64,000 bases of DNA. It comes from Tetrahymena thermophila SB210. Lineage: Eukaryota > Ciliophora > Oligohymenophorea > Hymenostomatida > Tetrahymenidae. Positions 1 to 11,440 of the stretch are shown here, one piece after another (within the stretch, counting starts at the first letter, position 1; the number at the start of each line of letters is the position of its first letter). The notes under the pieces were generated by a model. That model did not search any database, was not told the origin of the DNA, and saw only the letters and a program-made list of their open reading frames with translations. Position numbers and translations under genes: made by a program. Location of the stretch: the NCBI RefSeq assembly GCF_000189635.1, contig NW_002476422.1, positions 248,001 to 312,000 of the forward strand. Reading direction: 5' to 3'.

Positions 1-3000
1 GTTGTTGTTTTAGTTATTACTGTTATTGTAATTACTATTACATGAATACTCTCTTGGTCTATTTGTTTAGCTAATTCTAGATTTTATTGGTGTATTCATC
101 TCACTTTTATTGTTCTTTTATCTGTAACTTGGAAGATTTAGCAAATAACCAGCCTCATTCAGTTTCCTTTGCTCACTTCCCAAATTAATACTGCATATTT
201 AGATATTTTTTTAGAGTTCTTTAATTTTTTGTATGTAATCTGTTTAATCTTTAAAGTCTTTTTAGCTTGTTTCATTACTGCACTAGCTTTCTGGTTTATC
301 AGGTAAAGAGGATAAATTAAATCTTCTATTTATTTTGCTAGGAGTAAAATCTTTCTTTTGAAGTAGAATATCTTAGTTGCTGTATGAGTTCAAAGCATTA
401 ACAAAAGATTCAGGCTGATATTAAATATTTTTCTATTAATTTATTTTAATGATTTTATAATTTATATCTGCAGTATTGTTAGAATATGGCTAGTTTTCGT
501 TATTTCTGTTGATATCGCTGTTATTAAGAATATTTAGCTTCTTTCTAAACTCTGAAATCGATCTCTAGTGATTTTTTTGTCTTGTTCTTATCTAAGAACT
601 ACCAATTAAGTAAGTATTATTTTGCTATTTTAGTATTGCTGCATCCTCAAAAGCATAGTTTTATTAATTCTTATCTTGAAAAGTCTTATTTAAAGAACTG
701 CTTCTATCTTTATCACTCCCTTAATTTTATGTTTGTTGTTTCTATTATTACTTTTGCTAATCACCACTCTAATTAATTAATAAAAAAATAGAATATTAAA
801 TTAATTTTTGTCTAAATTAAAAATAATAAGATTAGAAGAAATTAAATTAAATACTTGATTTTAAGTGTTAAGTGAGGGTAATTTAGTGATATTATTTTGA
901 TAATAAAAAGGTATATCTATATCTTCATTTAATTATGATTGCTAAGTAGCCATTGTCTATGTTGTTTGTTTTAGATTTTGCATAGTGTTACAAGATATTG
1001 CTTTTTGGTTGCAATTTTGAGTAGCGTTATCAATAGGTCTCTAAGTATTAGCTTATTATTTAAGAAATGAGTATCGTTTTAACGGCTTAGCATAGTTCGG
1101 TTCAATATAAGATTAATCTTATTATGAATTTTAGTTTTAAGTTTTTGGATAAATATTTGATATTTATATTTTGTTGTTTAGAAAAGCTAAGGTACTGTTA
1201 TTCGCATTCTTGTTAATTAGGCTATTAATATGATTATAGTTATTTTATTAACTATTTCTTGAATTGTTTTTCCTCTTTTTTTTGTACTAAGTAAATTACT
1301 CATTGTACTAAGTGATTGACTATTTCACATGTGAATTTTTAATAAGCATGCACATCAAAATATTATTTATGTTCATGCTTGCCCAGTCTTTAGGGTTTGT
1401 GTTTGATTTCTTTAATTAAGTCTTCATTTAATAAGGATAATAAACATCTAATTCATAGATTACAGTACAAGAAGTTTTGTAAATCTCCATGAATCTGTTA
1501 AAAAACATTCCGAAAAAATCACGAATAGTTTAATTATATTACGAGTTCTAATATTTTACGTTAAATTGATAGCTTCCTCCTTATTAATTAAGCAAGTTGT
1601 AAATATCATTCCAGTTAATTTTCAATTAATCTTTCTACAAGCGATCAGGAACTTACTTGATAATGCATTTATTTGTATTGGATATGTTATTATTGTTTTA
1701 AGAAGTGTTGTTATTTTAATTAAAGCTTAAATTGTTATTGCTTTAAGGAAAATTTAAATTATTAATGTTTTGTTAACTGCTTAAGTTGTTATTATTTTGA
1801 GAACTACTTTCGTTAATTTCTGGCTACTATATTTACTATACAAAACTTTCTAATTGTTAAATTTATCCTTGATTTGGAGGTTGCTTTAAGCTTGTATGGC
1901 GTTTAGGCACACTGGTTGATGTGGAAGAAGTGGAATAAGTGTTTCCTTAGCCTTAGAAGCTTTATGAGTTTTGCTAGTAAGAATTTGGATTTTAAGAAAC
2001 TCCTCTTTGCTTATTAAAATGATTTTGTGGCCTTTACAACATCATCTAAGTGTATTTCTTATTTGGTGATAAAGGATGAACAATTGCTGCACTGCTAGCT
2101 GGTAATGGTTTTTATAGTTAAATAAGATTGTTTCTCTGGCTATTTAAATTTGATTAGCATTCGACTTTATTGAGGTTGTCTCCTAAAAATTATCTGAAAT
2201 TTTCTTCTTTTTTCAAGAGATCTTTGATTTTTGTTGGTGAGGAGGGCACAATAGGTTCACAAACTGAATTTTTATCAATGTTATCAAATATAAAATTATA
2301 AAAAGAATTAGTTTAGTTGTTAACAGCACCTTTACTATTGCAGTCGCTTTTAATCGTTTACTTGACTTTATCATCTTACTCTAAAATTTAATTTGAATTT
2401 TGTATTAGAATGATGTTGGAATTTTTATTTGGAATTGTATTTTCGTTTAAATTAATCAAAATTGTTGAGCTTTTTCCATCTGTTTAATTCTCATTAGTAA
2501 TTCTATTTGATTGTTTTTATATCTATCTTTGTGTATTCTAATAAGGTAATTGAGGAGCAACTAAATTAGGGTTCAGAAGGTTCGATTCTTTTTTTGGACT
2601 TATTTGAATTTTCCCAAGTTATTTCGTTACTTCTTCTGCCTCTACTTTAATGAAATTAGATAATTTTTTTTTTACAGTATCAATCAAAATATTAAGCAGC
2701 AAGCAGATAAATGAGAACTAAAGTTATTATGAAAAAAGAATTAATTAATAAAGAAATTAACTCATAAATACTTCTAACATCGAGTAGAAAATGATTAAAA
2801 ATGTTTTATAAAATTTATTAAATTAAATTATTATTTTTCGGTTACTTGCAATATCTAATTTAATTTAAACAATTTATTGATAATAATATCAAAATATGCT
2901 TTTTAGACCACTAGCTTACTTTGTTTAAAAACTATTTGGAATATTATCAACACTTTCATTATACAATATAAACTAATTTTATGAAAACAATAAATTACTT

Positions 3001-3457
3001 TGTTACACAAGTTATTAGAAAATATCTTGAAGATTTCATTTGCCTTTTATTTCATGTCAATCGCAACAAAAAACTGTGTGAATAATTCTAAAATTTAAGG
3101 AAGCTTTCCACTAAAAACTGTCCTGATTTGCAAATTAGGATAAATGCATTTCATTACATCATAAGAAACTTTTTCAAATACTCTTGATGAATTAAAAACA
3201 AAAATTTTCAAAAAAGTTATTTTTAATTTCTAATTGTTTTACATGCGTTGCTATTTATTCAAAGATCTAGAACTAAATATTATTTCAAGTACATTTTGCT
3301 CTTTTGCAGCCCTAATCTTTTCTTACTTTTTCGCTTTTAACAGCTCTCTTAAGCAATCCTTCATTGATAAAGGATCTTTTTGGCTAAGTGATACATTTTG
3401 TTATAGTTTTTGGAGCTCTTCTACTCTTTCTTTTAAAATAGCACCTATTTGCTCCAT
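1..3457 (-). CDS. Large Q/N-rich protein, 5' part (gene runs off the left edge)
   Basis: Function not recognised. With TAA/TAG as Gln, three reverse-strand exons join in frame: 3457-2846, 2717-855 and 768 to beyond base 1. The introns are 2718-2845 (GTAACC...TTTAG) and 769-854 (GTATTT...TTAG), both phase 0. About 1080 residues are visible. The first ~200 are charged and helical with few Q runs, beginning MEQIGAILKERVEELQ. The rest is dominated by Gln, Asn and Ser with runs such as NNNNLSSQQN, plus one more ordered island (SCTVIYELDVYYPYQMK). No catalytic motif is visible. The start at 3457 is the first ATG of the frame, but a coding-like stretch just upstream (about 3470-3540) could be a further 5' exon, so the start is uncertain. 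The bias toward Q/N is typical of low-complexity ciliate regulatory or scaffold proteins; that role is only a guess. Confidence 0.7.
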
Positions 3458-4871
3458 GAATAAATGATAGTAAAACCGATATTTTCACCTACTTTATTAG
3501 GTGTCTGTTGCTTTTTATTTTTATACTTCTTCCTTATCTCTTCTCCTATCAAAATTATAGTTAATAATAAACCTTATTTACTTTAATTTAACAAATATAA
3601 TAAGAATTAATAATACAGTTTGATAAAAGGATTAAATTGTCACCTAATTCAATTAATTATAATCATTCAGATAAATTCCTTCATCAATTAATACAATAAT
3701 AAATTAATATATTGATTGATAGATAAATAAATAGATAGATAGATATCTCTACAAATATTAATACCAACATGAATATTTTGTAATTACAAACTTTTTACCA
3801 TTTAATAATAATTTCTAACAAATTTGAAAGTATTCTTATATTAAAATTAAATTATTTTTTTAACATCATCCTTTTTCAATTATTTATTAGTACTATAAAT
3901 TTACTTTCTAATTAATTTAGTAAATCATATAAAAATCTGACTTTTAAAATATTTTTAATCTTAAAGTTTAACATAGAATAAGATAAAATATATATTTATA
4001 TTTAAATGGTTAATTAAAATGAACAAGTCAACTTTTATTTTACATAATTTAATGAAATTTAATAAAATCATGAATTTAATATTTATAAAAATACTCAAAG
4101 TAGTTTTAAATTTTTTTTTTTTTGAAGAAAAATTTCTAAAAAATGATTTCAATAAAAATTTGTTCTTAAGTTTTATTACTAATATTTATAACATACACAA
4201 ATTAGATTTATATTTTTTTAATTTGGAAGAATAATTTAAAGGTAATTTAATTTTTTGTAAAAATTCTTAAGGCTATAAAATAAATTCATTTTTTGTTTAA
4301 ATTATTGATTACTTTGGTGTATTTTAATATTTAAAAACTAATCTTGAAAACTTGGAAAACTTAATTTTATATAATTACTCAAAAATAGTTAAAAAATGAA
4401 ATAATTATTAACAGATTTATCTAAAATTCATGCTGATTATAATGTAAATTTTTTAATTTTTTTACAGTTTAACTTTTTCATAATAAATTGATCAGAAAAA
4501 TATGAGAACAAATTTAAATAAAGTGTGAAAGAATAAAGGAAATATTCATAATAAATCTTAAATAAAATAGATAAATTATTAACAAAATATTCAAAAATGC
4601 TGGTAAGAAAATTATTTAATTTGAAAGATATAGAAAACAGACTTTTTTACCAAAAGAAATTAATAGTATGTATACCCTTATCATAAAAAATAATTGATCA
4701 GAAAAAAATTGAGAAATAATTTATAAAATAAATCTTGAAAGAAAAAATGAAAATTGGATAATAATAATTACTTTAAATTTAAAATTAAAAATAAGATGAA
4801 ATCACAACAAAAGAAGAAACAAAAACAACAATAAAAATATACAAATTTAAAATATGTAACTTTAAAACTGA
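3458..4871. other. Intergenic, AT-rich
   Basis: No convincing exon was found in either strand with the ciliate code. Contains short GATA/AAAT microsatellite around 3715-3745. About 3470-3540 may hold an upstream exon of the reverse-strand Q/N-rich gene. Confidence 0.4.
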
Positions 4872-7007
4872 ATGTATTAAAATAGTTTGTAAATCTATCT
4901 TATCAAAAAGTTTTTAAAATACTTTGAGCCAACCGATAAAGCCTTGCATATTGATCTTAAGTAAATTTTTGCTCCTAAAAAATGAATGCTAAATATTATT
5001 CATTTTAAAAGCTCAAATAGTATTGGAAACGAAGATCTATCTAGTTTAGGAAAGGTTTTATCAACATACAAAGATCTCTAAACTTTAGTTTTATGGTTAA
5101 GGTAAAAATAATGTCTTAAAATCAATATCGCTATAATTTTTAATTTTATTTTCAAAAATTTTTTAATTACTTTGAATCTTTTCAATAATATTTATTTGTT
5201 TTTCTTTTTTTATCTTTTCAGGGGGGAGTAATAGGTGGGACGAATTATATTTCTTATTTTTTAAAGAGGAATATGATGGTATTTAAAAAAATAAAATATA
5301 TGTTTTCCACTTATTGCACCCTCTCCCATATACATACATATATACATAAATTACTTACTTTTTACAATTTATATTTTATTAGACATAACTGCATCAAATA
5401 AGAAGGTCTTTCAAACTTTACTTAAAGTTTAACTAAATGTAGAGAAATTAAATAATTTACACTTTTGTACAGGTAAAATAAAAATCATTTATTTTGTCTT
5501 AAATTTTAATTTATGAAATATTTATTTTATTCATTTATATGAAAAATTTTAAATACTTTTCTATTAAAATAAATAGTCGTAATATATTCGAATTACAAAC
5601 TGTATAGCTTTTAAGTTAATTAATCGCAAATTTAGTTAACCTCTAAACTTTAAATCTTGATTTAGCGTTAGACATTTACATTCTTTTATTTTTATTATAT
5701 CTAAAATATATTTCAAATAATAAGATAATTTTAATCTCCTAACAATTATCAATTTAATGAAAACGATGCAACCTTTTTAAGTTCTGCCTTAGAAAAGTTA
5801 ACTAATCTCTAAAGCCTAAAACTATAATTAAAGTATCTTTATTTCTATTCATTATTTATTTTTTTATTCTATTCAATCAAATATTTATTGTTTTAAATAT
5901 CAAACATTTTGTTCACAACTTCTTTAATTTTATTTTTATTACCCATGAAAAACATTTTTCTTTTATAGTTCATGTAAACTAAGCAACGAAAAGACGAGAA
6001 TTTTAGCATCTGCATTGAAAAATTTGAGAAATCTAAAATAACTTAATCTTGATCTTGAGTAATTTAGTTTGATTAATTTTTTAGATTAAATTTTCTTTCT
6101 ACTTTAATTGATTTAGAGTATCAATTATTTTATTTAAATAGATTTAATTAAATTGGAAATGAAGGTTTATCCTCTTTAGCTTAATCTTTTAATTTTGAAA
6201 ATCTATCAACTTTGAAACTCTATTTAAGGTAATAATTAATAGTTTGTTAATGCTATAATTATATATTTAAATTAAACTCTTGAAAAAATTATTTAAACAT
6301 AAATTACTATAAATCAATCGCCACTTTATAAATTCATAAAAAAGTTACTTATTTTTTCAATTTTTTAAAGGGATAACAAATTCGGACTAGTAGGTTTGCA
6401 AAATCTATGCTATGGCTTATAATAATGCTAAAACTTAACATTTCTCATTCTTGATTTAAGGTAAAATGTTTATAAATAAATATAAAAAATTTGATCTCTT
6501 TTTATCAACAAATAGTTTTATACCCTATTTATTTATTATTTAATTATTTCATATGTTAGAATAGAGAAAATATATTTATACCAATGTTTATACAATTTGA
6601 AAAATATTTAATTTAAGTAATTTTATTTATTTTTTGATAATAAAAGAAATATTCTACCATATAATCACTTTGAAGATGAATAAGCTATATCTTTAAGTTC
6701 TGCTTTAATTTAATGCTTAAATCTGATAAATTTCGAGCTATTTATGAAGTAAGATATTTTTTAAATGTTATACTAAGTCAAATTTTATAAAATAAAATGA
6801 TAAAAATTTAAGTTTATGAAAAATAAAAAATTTTTTCATTTATTTTTTAATTTAAATGTAAATATTTTAAATCAATAAAATTTAAAAATATTATTATAAT
6901 TTATAATTAGGTTATCAAATAATAAAAGAAGTCTAAGAGCTGTAAAAACAAATATAAATAAAATAAAGTTTTTAACATTGAAAAAATTACATTTTTAGAA
7001 TTATTGA
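4872..7007 (+). CDS. LRR gene A: ten exons, one leucine-rich repeat per exon
   Basis: Ten exons join in one frame to about 310 residues: 4872-4960, 5012-5101, 5383-5472, 5577-5666, 5725-5832, 5969-6058, 6142-6228, 6371-6460, 6647-6748, 6911-7007. All nine introns are phase 2 and most internal exons are exactly 90 nt, each encoding one ~30-residue repeat. The repeats share an N-x-I-G-x-E-G-L head, a leucine pair, then NL-x-x-L-x-L-x-L at the exon end (for example IGNEGLSSLAQSF and NLSTLKLYLR). The ATG follows an in-frame TGA directly. The last exon ends KKLHFQNY and TGA. There is no signal peptide or other domain, so the product is probably a soluble ribonuclease-inhibitor-like LRR solenoid used for protein binding; the partner is unknown. 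The N-terminal exon (IKKFLKYF) resembles that of LRR gene B at 11.4 kb, so the two look like paralogues. The consistent phase across all junctions is strong support. Confidence 0.8.
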
Positions 7008-8615
7008 TATCCAAAACACAATTTAAAAAATAATTTATACTTGTTGATAAAAAATTAATGATTTCAAATAAAGTGTAAAGTTAAAATATTTTAACTATAT
7101 CTGTTTATATTTATATTTAGCTTTACTCTTTTATAATTATATGAATTTTTTATTTCATATTCTTTAATTAAAAAATAATTTCTTAGATTATTAAAACCAA
7201 AATATTTAATAAATTTAATTTTTTAAAACTCAATTTTTTTTAAATCATATTTTTCCTAACCTTGCATCCTTGCAAAAGCTATCTTAATCTTTAAAAATAT
7301 AAATGTTTTGTTACAGATAAATTTCTGATATTTTAATACCAGGATTATGCTTAATTTAAAATGAAAAAAATAAATTAAAGTATTTATCAAAAAGTATGTA
7401 AAGGCATTATTCAATAAAATTCATAAATTGAATATAATATATAAAAAACATATAATATAAAAAGTGTTCAAATACAATATTCAATATTTTTTCAAAAAAA
7501 TTTTTGGTGGTTTTCATGGTAATTAATTATATGGGATTTTAGCCTCATATTTTTTGACCCCAACCTATATTCTATTATTAATTCTTTTTGAATTAAAATA
7601 TTAATTTATCTCAAATAATACTGTTTAGTTTTTAGGAATTAAATTGGATACTGTATATGACAAAAAGACATTTTCAGTCTTTTTAAAGGATGATAGTTAA
7701 TAATTATGGAAAATTATAAATCATCAGTTTCAAATATTATCTCAATTAATTAAAACAGCCATACTTGAAAATGAAAAAATATTAAGTAAGGATGAGCTTA
7801 TTTTAGCTAAATTAAGAATCTAAATTAGCTCAAAGCATCTTAATAAATGAATTAGTATTTTTAAATAAAATTATTAAATAAATTTAAAATGAAATTAAAA
7901 ATAATAAAAATCTAAATAGAAAATGATTAGAATGATTGATTTATAATTTTTTGATACATTTATTCGTAATTTATTCTCTCTCTTTTATTTTAAAATATCA
8001 AATATAGATTTATTATATTTTTTACTTATATGATAAAATTAATTTTCAAAATAAAATTTAATCTATTTATTTCTTTTTCAATTTTTTTTGAATTTAAAAA
8101 TTATTTAATCTAATAATTAGAGCTTTTTATTTTCACATCTCTCAAATGTAAAAAATAAATATCTGAGTTTTGCAATAATAAATAAGTAAAATACAGAGTA
8201 AATAATGAGTAGTAATTTTTTTAATTTTTTATGAAAATTCTTAATAGCATGTACAATTATGATTATCTCTTTTTCAAAATTTATTTTTAAAGCCAATAGT
8301 AATTTTTTTAATAAAAATATTTGTAATCTTGCTCAGAAAAATGAAAAAGAATGAATAATTCATTTATTTTATACTTTTAGATATTAATTATTTATTTATT
8401 TATTTCTTTTTTTTATATAATTAAATAGAGGATATTTAAATAATTAACCCAAATATATTATTTAAAAAATCACATAGAATTAATTTAAAATGTATTTAAA
8501 TAATACTCAAACTATTAATTTGATAATAAAGTTAGTATAAATTTTAGATATTGAAATTTGTAATTTATTTATCTATTTGTCATATGTTCTTTTTTATTTT
8601 TAAAATTGATTATTA
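7008..8615. other. Intergenic with a possible orphan exon
   Basis: Mostly AT-rich spacer between LRR gene A and the convergent MATE gene. The one coding-like stretch, 7636-7850 on the + strand, is listed separately. Nothing else is supportable. Confidence 0.4.
7636..7850 (+). CDS. Possible terminal exon of an unidentified gene
   Basis: After a possible acceptor (TTTTTAG at 7629-7635) a frame runs to TGA at 7848-7850. It has a protein-like composition: LDTVYDKKTFSVFLKDDS followed by amphipathic helices with balanced charges. The same frame stays open leftward to about 7365 without an ATG, including IFGGFHGNQLYGILASYF. No family is recognised. It could be the 3' end of a gene whose 5' exons I could not assemble, a relic, or chance, because TGA-only stops make open frames common in AT-rich DNA. 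Confidence 0.28.
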
Positions 8616-10286
8616 TCAAGAATTATTTCTTTCTTAGGTATTTTCTGTTTATTTATGACTTTCGTTTTCACTATCATCTTCCTCTTCTTCTCTATTTTCA
8701 AGAAGTTCTTTTTATAATTCTGCATTTTCTTCTTCTAATCTTTTAGAAATAATTATTGCCATTTTATTAATATCTACTCTAAAAGCCTATATTATCATAG
8801 CCAGCAAAAAGACACCTGTGGCTATTACTTGTCCTATCCAAATTCCATCTAGCTTGAGATCTGCAGGATATGCCAAGCTGTAGCTTGACGAAATACCAAT
8901 AACACCTGAAGAAGTTAGATAAACAAAACTACAGAATTTTTCTTATGCTATAGCTCTCATATAAGCTCCCATAAGAGAAGTGAATGATTGTATCAGAAAA
9001 ACTGCGATAAACCAGTAATAAACTGATTCAATTGCATCGATTGTACTGCTTGAATCAGTAAAAAATTCTGCTATCTACTTTTTCAGCAGAGCGAGAGGAA
9101 TAATAACAACAGCTAAATGTCCAAAAATGATGTAAACTGTGTAAATGGTATATTTTTTAGCGTTTGCCACATTCTTTTTACCCATTTCATTTCCTATAAA
9201 AGTACAAGATGCTGTAGAATATCCAACCAAGAATTAATAACAAAACATGCTAATTTAAGCAATAATAATATGAGCAGAATATTAAGCCTCAGATAAATTG
9301 GAAGCAATAATAGATGTAACTTCTTAAATAATCCATTCCAAACCAACAATTGCACCAATAGGAATAACGACTTTTAAATATCCCAAAAAATCATTAAAAA
9401 CTTCGAGAGTTGGCTTAACAAAGCACCTCCTAACTTTTTTCTTGTAAATCACAACTAAAACTTGCATTACGACTGTTTATATCTCCCATAAGCAAAAAAC
9501 GATTGCTGCTCCTTTAATTTTTAAATCTAAAACCTTGATAAAGATATAGCAATAGATTAAATGAGTAGCTAGATTAATTGCAGATACATAGACTTGTATT
9601 CTATATTCATTAACTGCATTAAGCGTGGCTTTAATAACGTAGTAAAAAATGACAATGAACAAGCCAGGAATGATTAATTGGCAATACTCTGCTGCAATAC
9701 TACATACATCTTTATTTGAATTCCACAATCCTAAAATACTTTCTGAAAAAATCATGGCAAACAAGATAACTACAAAGACAATAAAGGAAAGCAAAACAGC
9801 TTTGTTGAATAACTATCCAACTTACTTATATTTGTGAGCGCCGTGCGCATGAGAAGCCATTGTTTCTAAACCACTGCCTAATCCATAAAGTAATCCTTGA
9901 CCAATACAATTTGACCAAACTAAACCTAAACCAAAACCATTAACTATATTTTCAGAGCTATTTGATGAAATAAAATATAATGTTGCTGTATATGGCATCC
10001 AATCAATAACAAAACTCAATGCCATTTCGAAGCAAGATTAGAAAAGCCATTTAAAATTAGCTTATTCATGTTATTATTCTTAAGCTACAACTTAATCGTT
10101 GCTATTTTCTCTTCTTTGTTAATTCATTGTTTCATCTGAAAGAGCAAGTGATTATTCATATCCACTTTAAATGTTTTAACGTTTATTAATTCCTTCAGCA
10201 TTTTCTAAATTCTCCTAATTATTGTGAACAATCAAAGATGATTCATAATCCTTAGATGAAATTGAATTGGTTTATACTTTCTCCAT
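8616..10286 (-). CDS. MATE family multidrug/toxin extrusion transporter
   Basis: A single 556-codon exon on the reverse strand, ATG at 10286 and TGA at 8618-8616. A hydrophilic, Q-rich tail of about 85 residues precedes a membrane core of about 12 hydrophobic segments. The first pair of MATE helices is clear: NGFGLGLVWSNCIGQGL, then GLGSGLETMASHAHGAHK, which matches the family pattern of G-x-x-x-A-L-E-T-x-x-S-Q-x-x-G. The middle contains PGLFIVIFYYVIKATLNA and ASNLSEAQYSAHIIIAQ, and the C-terminus is an acidic tail. MATE proteins exchange organic cations or other solutes for H+ or Na+, and in eukaryotes act at the plasma or vacuolar membrane. The canonical Gln of the ALETLCGQA-type motif is His here (SHAHGA). 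Substrate is unknown. The gene is convergent with LRR gene A. Confidence 0.9.
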
Positions 10287-11440
10287 TTAATAAAATCCAA
10301 ATCCCTTATTATTCTATCTAATATTTAATTAAAAAACTAATTGTAATGTTCCTTATGACCTAAATTATATTCGATAAAATCCAATAAGTAATTAGCCTTA
10401 ATTTCATTTGATTTGTATTTTTATAGTTTTTTGAATAGTAAAAGAATAAATTTAATAATCTTAAAATTGACGCATTTATTATATTACATATTAAATGTAA
10501 GCAAGTATATTATTAAATTTATGTCTTAAAGTGAAAATACTTGCTAATAAAATTGTTATTTCCTATTTATTTTTTATTGAATGACATTTATCAATCAATA
10601 TTTATTACCTTCAAAAATTTAGAAATTACAATAATGAACTTTGCTTTTTTGAATAGTAAAAGAATAAATTTAATAATCTTAAATTTGACTCATTTTATTA
10701 TATTACATATTAAATATAAGCAAGGATATTTTATGTCCTAAAGAGAAATTATTTGCTAATAAAAATCTGATCCTATTTCTTTTATTGAATCTATCAATAA
10801 TGTATATAACCTTAAATAATTTGCGAATTTTTAATAAGAACCTAAAACCTTTTAAAAATAACTTTTTTTCTCTTAGTTTTTTATTCTAATTGATTGAGTT
10901 TACTTAAAAATTTTATCATATTTTTAAAAATACAACTATTTTTTAGTTTAATTTTGTTAAAAATAATAAAATTGATTTTTAAATTAAAAAAATAAAATAC
11001 TTCTCATTTAAGATGGATGGAAAATAATTTTTTTTGATAATACCTATCTTATATTATAGGTATCTTTTTTTAGAAAATAATATAATTTTAGATTAAAGAA
11101 TATAATTTTTACTTTTTAAAATATTTTAAAATCTATTATTGAATTATCAAATTAATTCTTATATCAACAGCTCATAAATAATTTAAAATAGCAATTAATT
11201 AATTTTTAAAAAATGGATAATCCTTTAATCTAAAAATCATGAAATTATTTATGAAGAACTTAAATTTTGATTCTTTTAACTAATAACTAACCTAAACATA
11301 AACAATTTTCAATAACTTTTATTCTTATTTATTTATATTTATTTATTTTAAGCTGAGTTGAGTTTGAGTTTAAATATTCATTAAATAACAAATTTAATAA
11401 ATTGATTTAGATATAAAAATTAGAATAGGGTTTATTAAAA
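10287..11440. other. Intergenic, with an imperfect direct duplication
   Basis: Spacer between the divergent MATE and LRR B genes. It contains an imperfect direct duplication (listed separately). Nothing else is recognised. Confidence 0.4.
10427..10835. repeat. Imperfect ~190-bp direct tandem duplication
   Basis: Copy 1 is about 10427-10620 and copy 2 about 10645-10835. Both begin TTTTTTGAATAGTAAAAGAA, continue through a shared ATATTACATATTAAAT block and GCTAATAAAA, and then diverge by substitutions and small indels. The copies are non-coding and lie upstream of the MATE start. Confidence 0.75.

Noticed and set aside
42..452. Forward 136-codon frame at the left edge
   Set aside because: It lies opposite the strongly supported reverse-strand Q/N-rich exon, and its T-rich composition is the complement of Q/N codons.
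3234..3467. Forward ORF of about 77 codons
   Set aside because: It is the mirror of the first exon of the reverse-strand Q/N-rich gene, which has better composition and joins in phase to its next exon.
4019..4234. Overlapping short forward and reverse ORFs in AT-rich spacer
   Set aside because: F/I/K/N-only composition expected of random AT-rich DNA; no splice partners.
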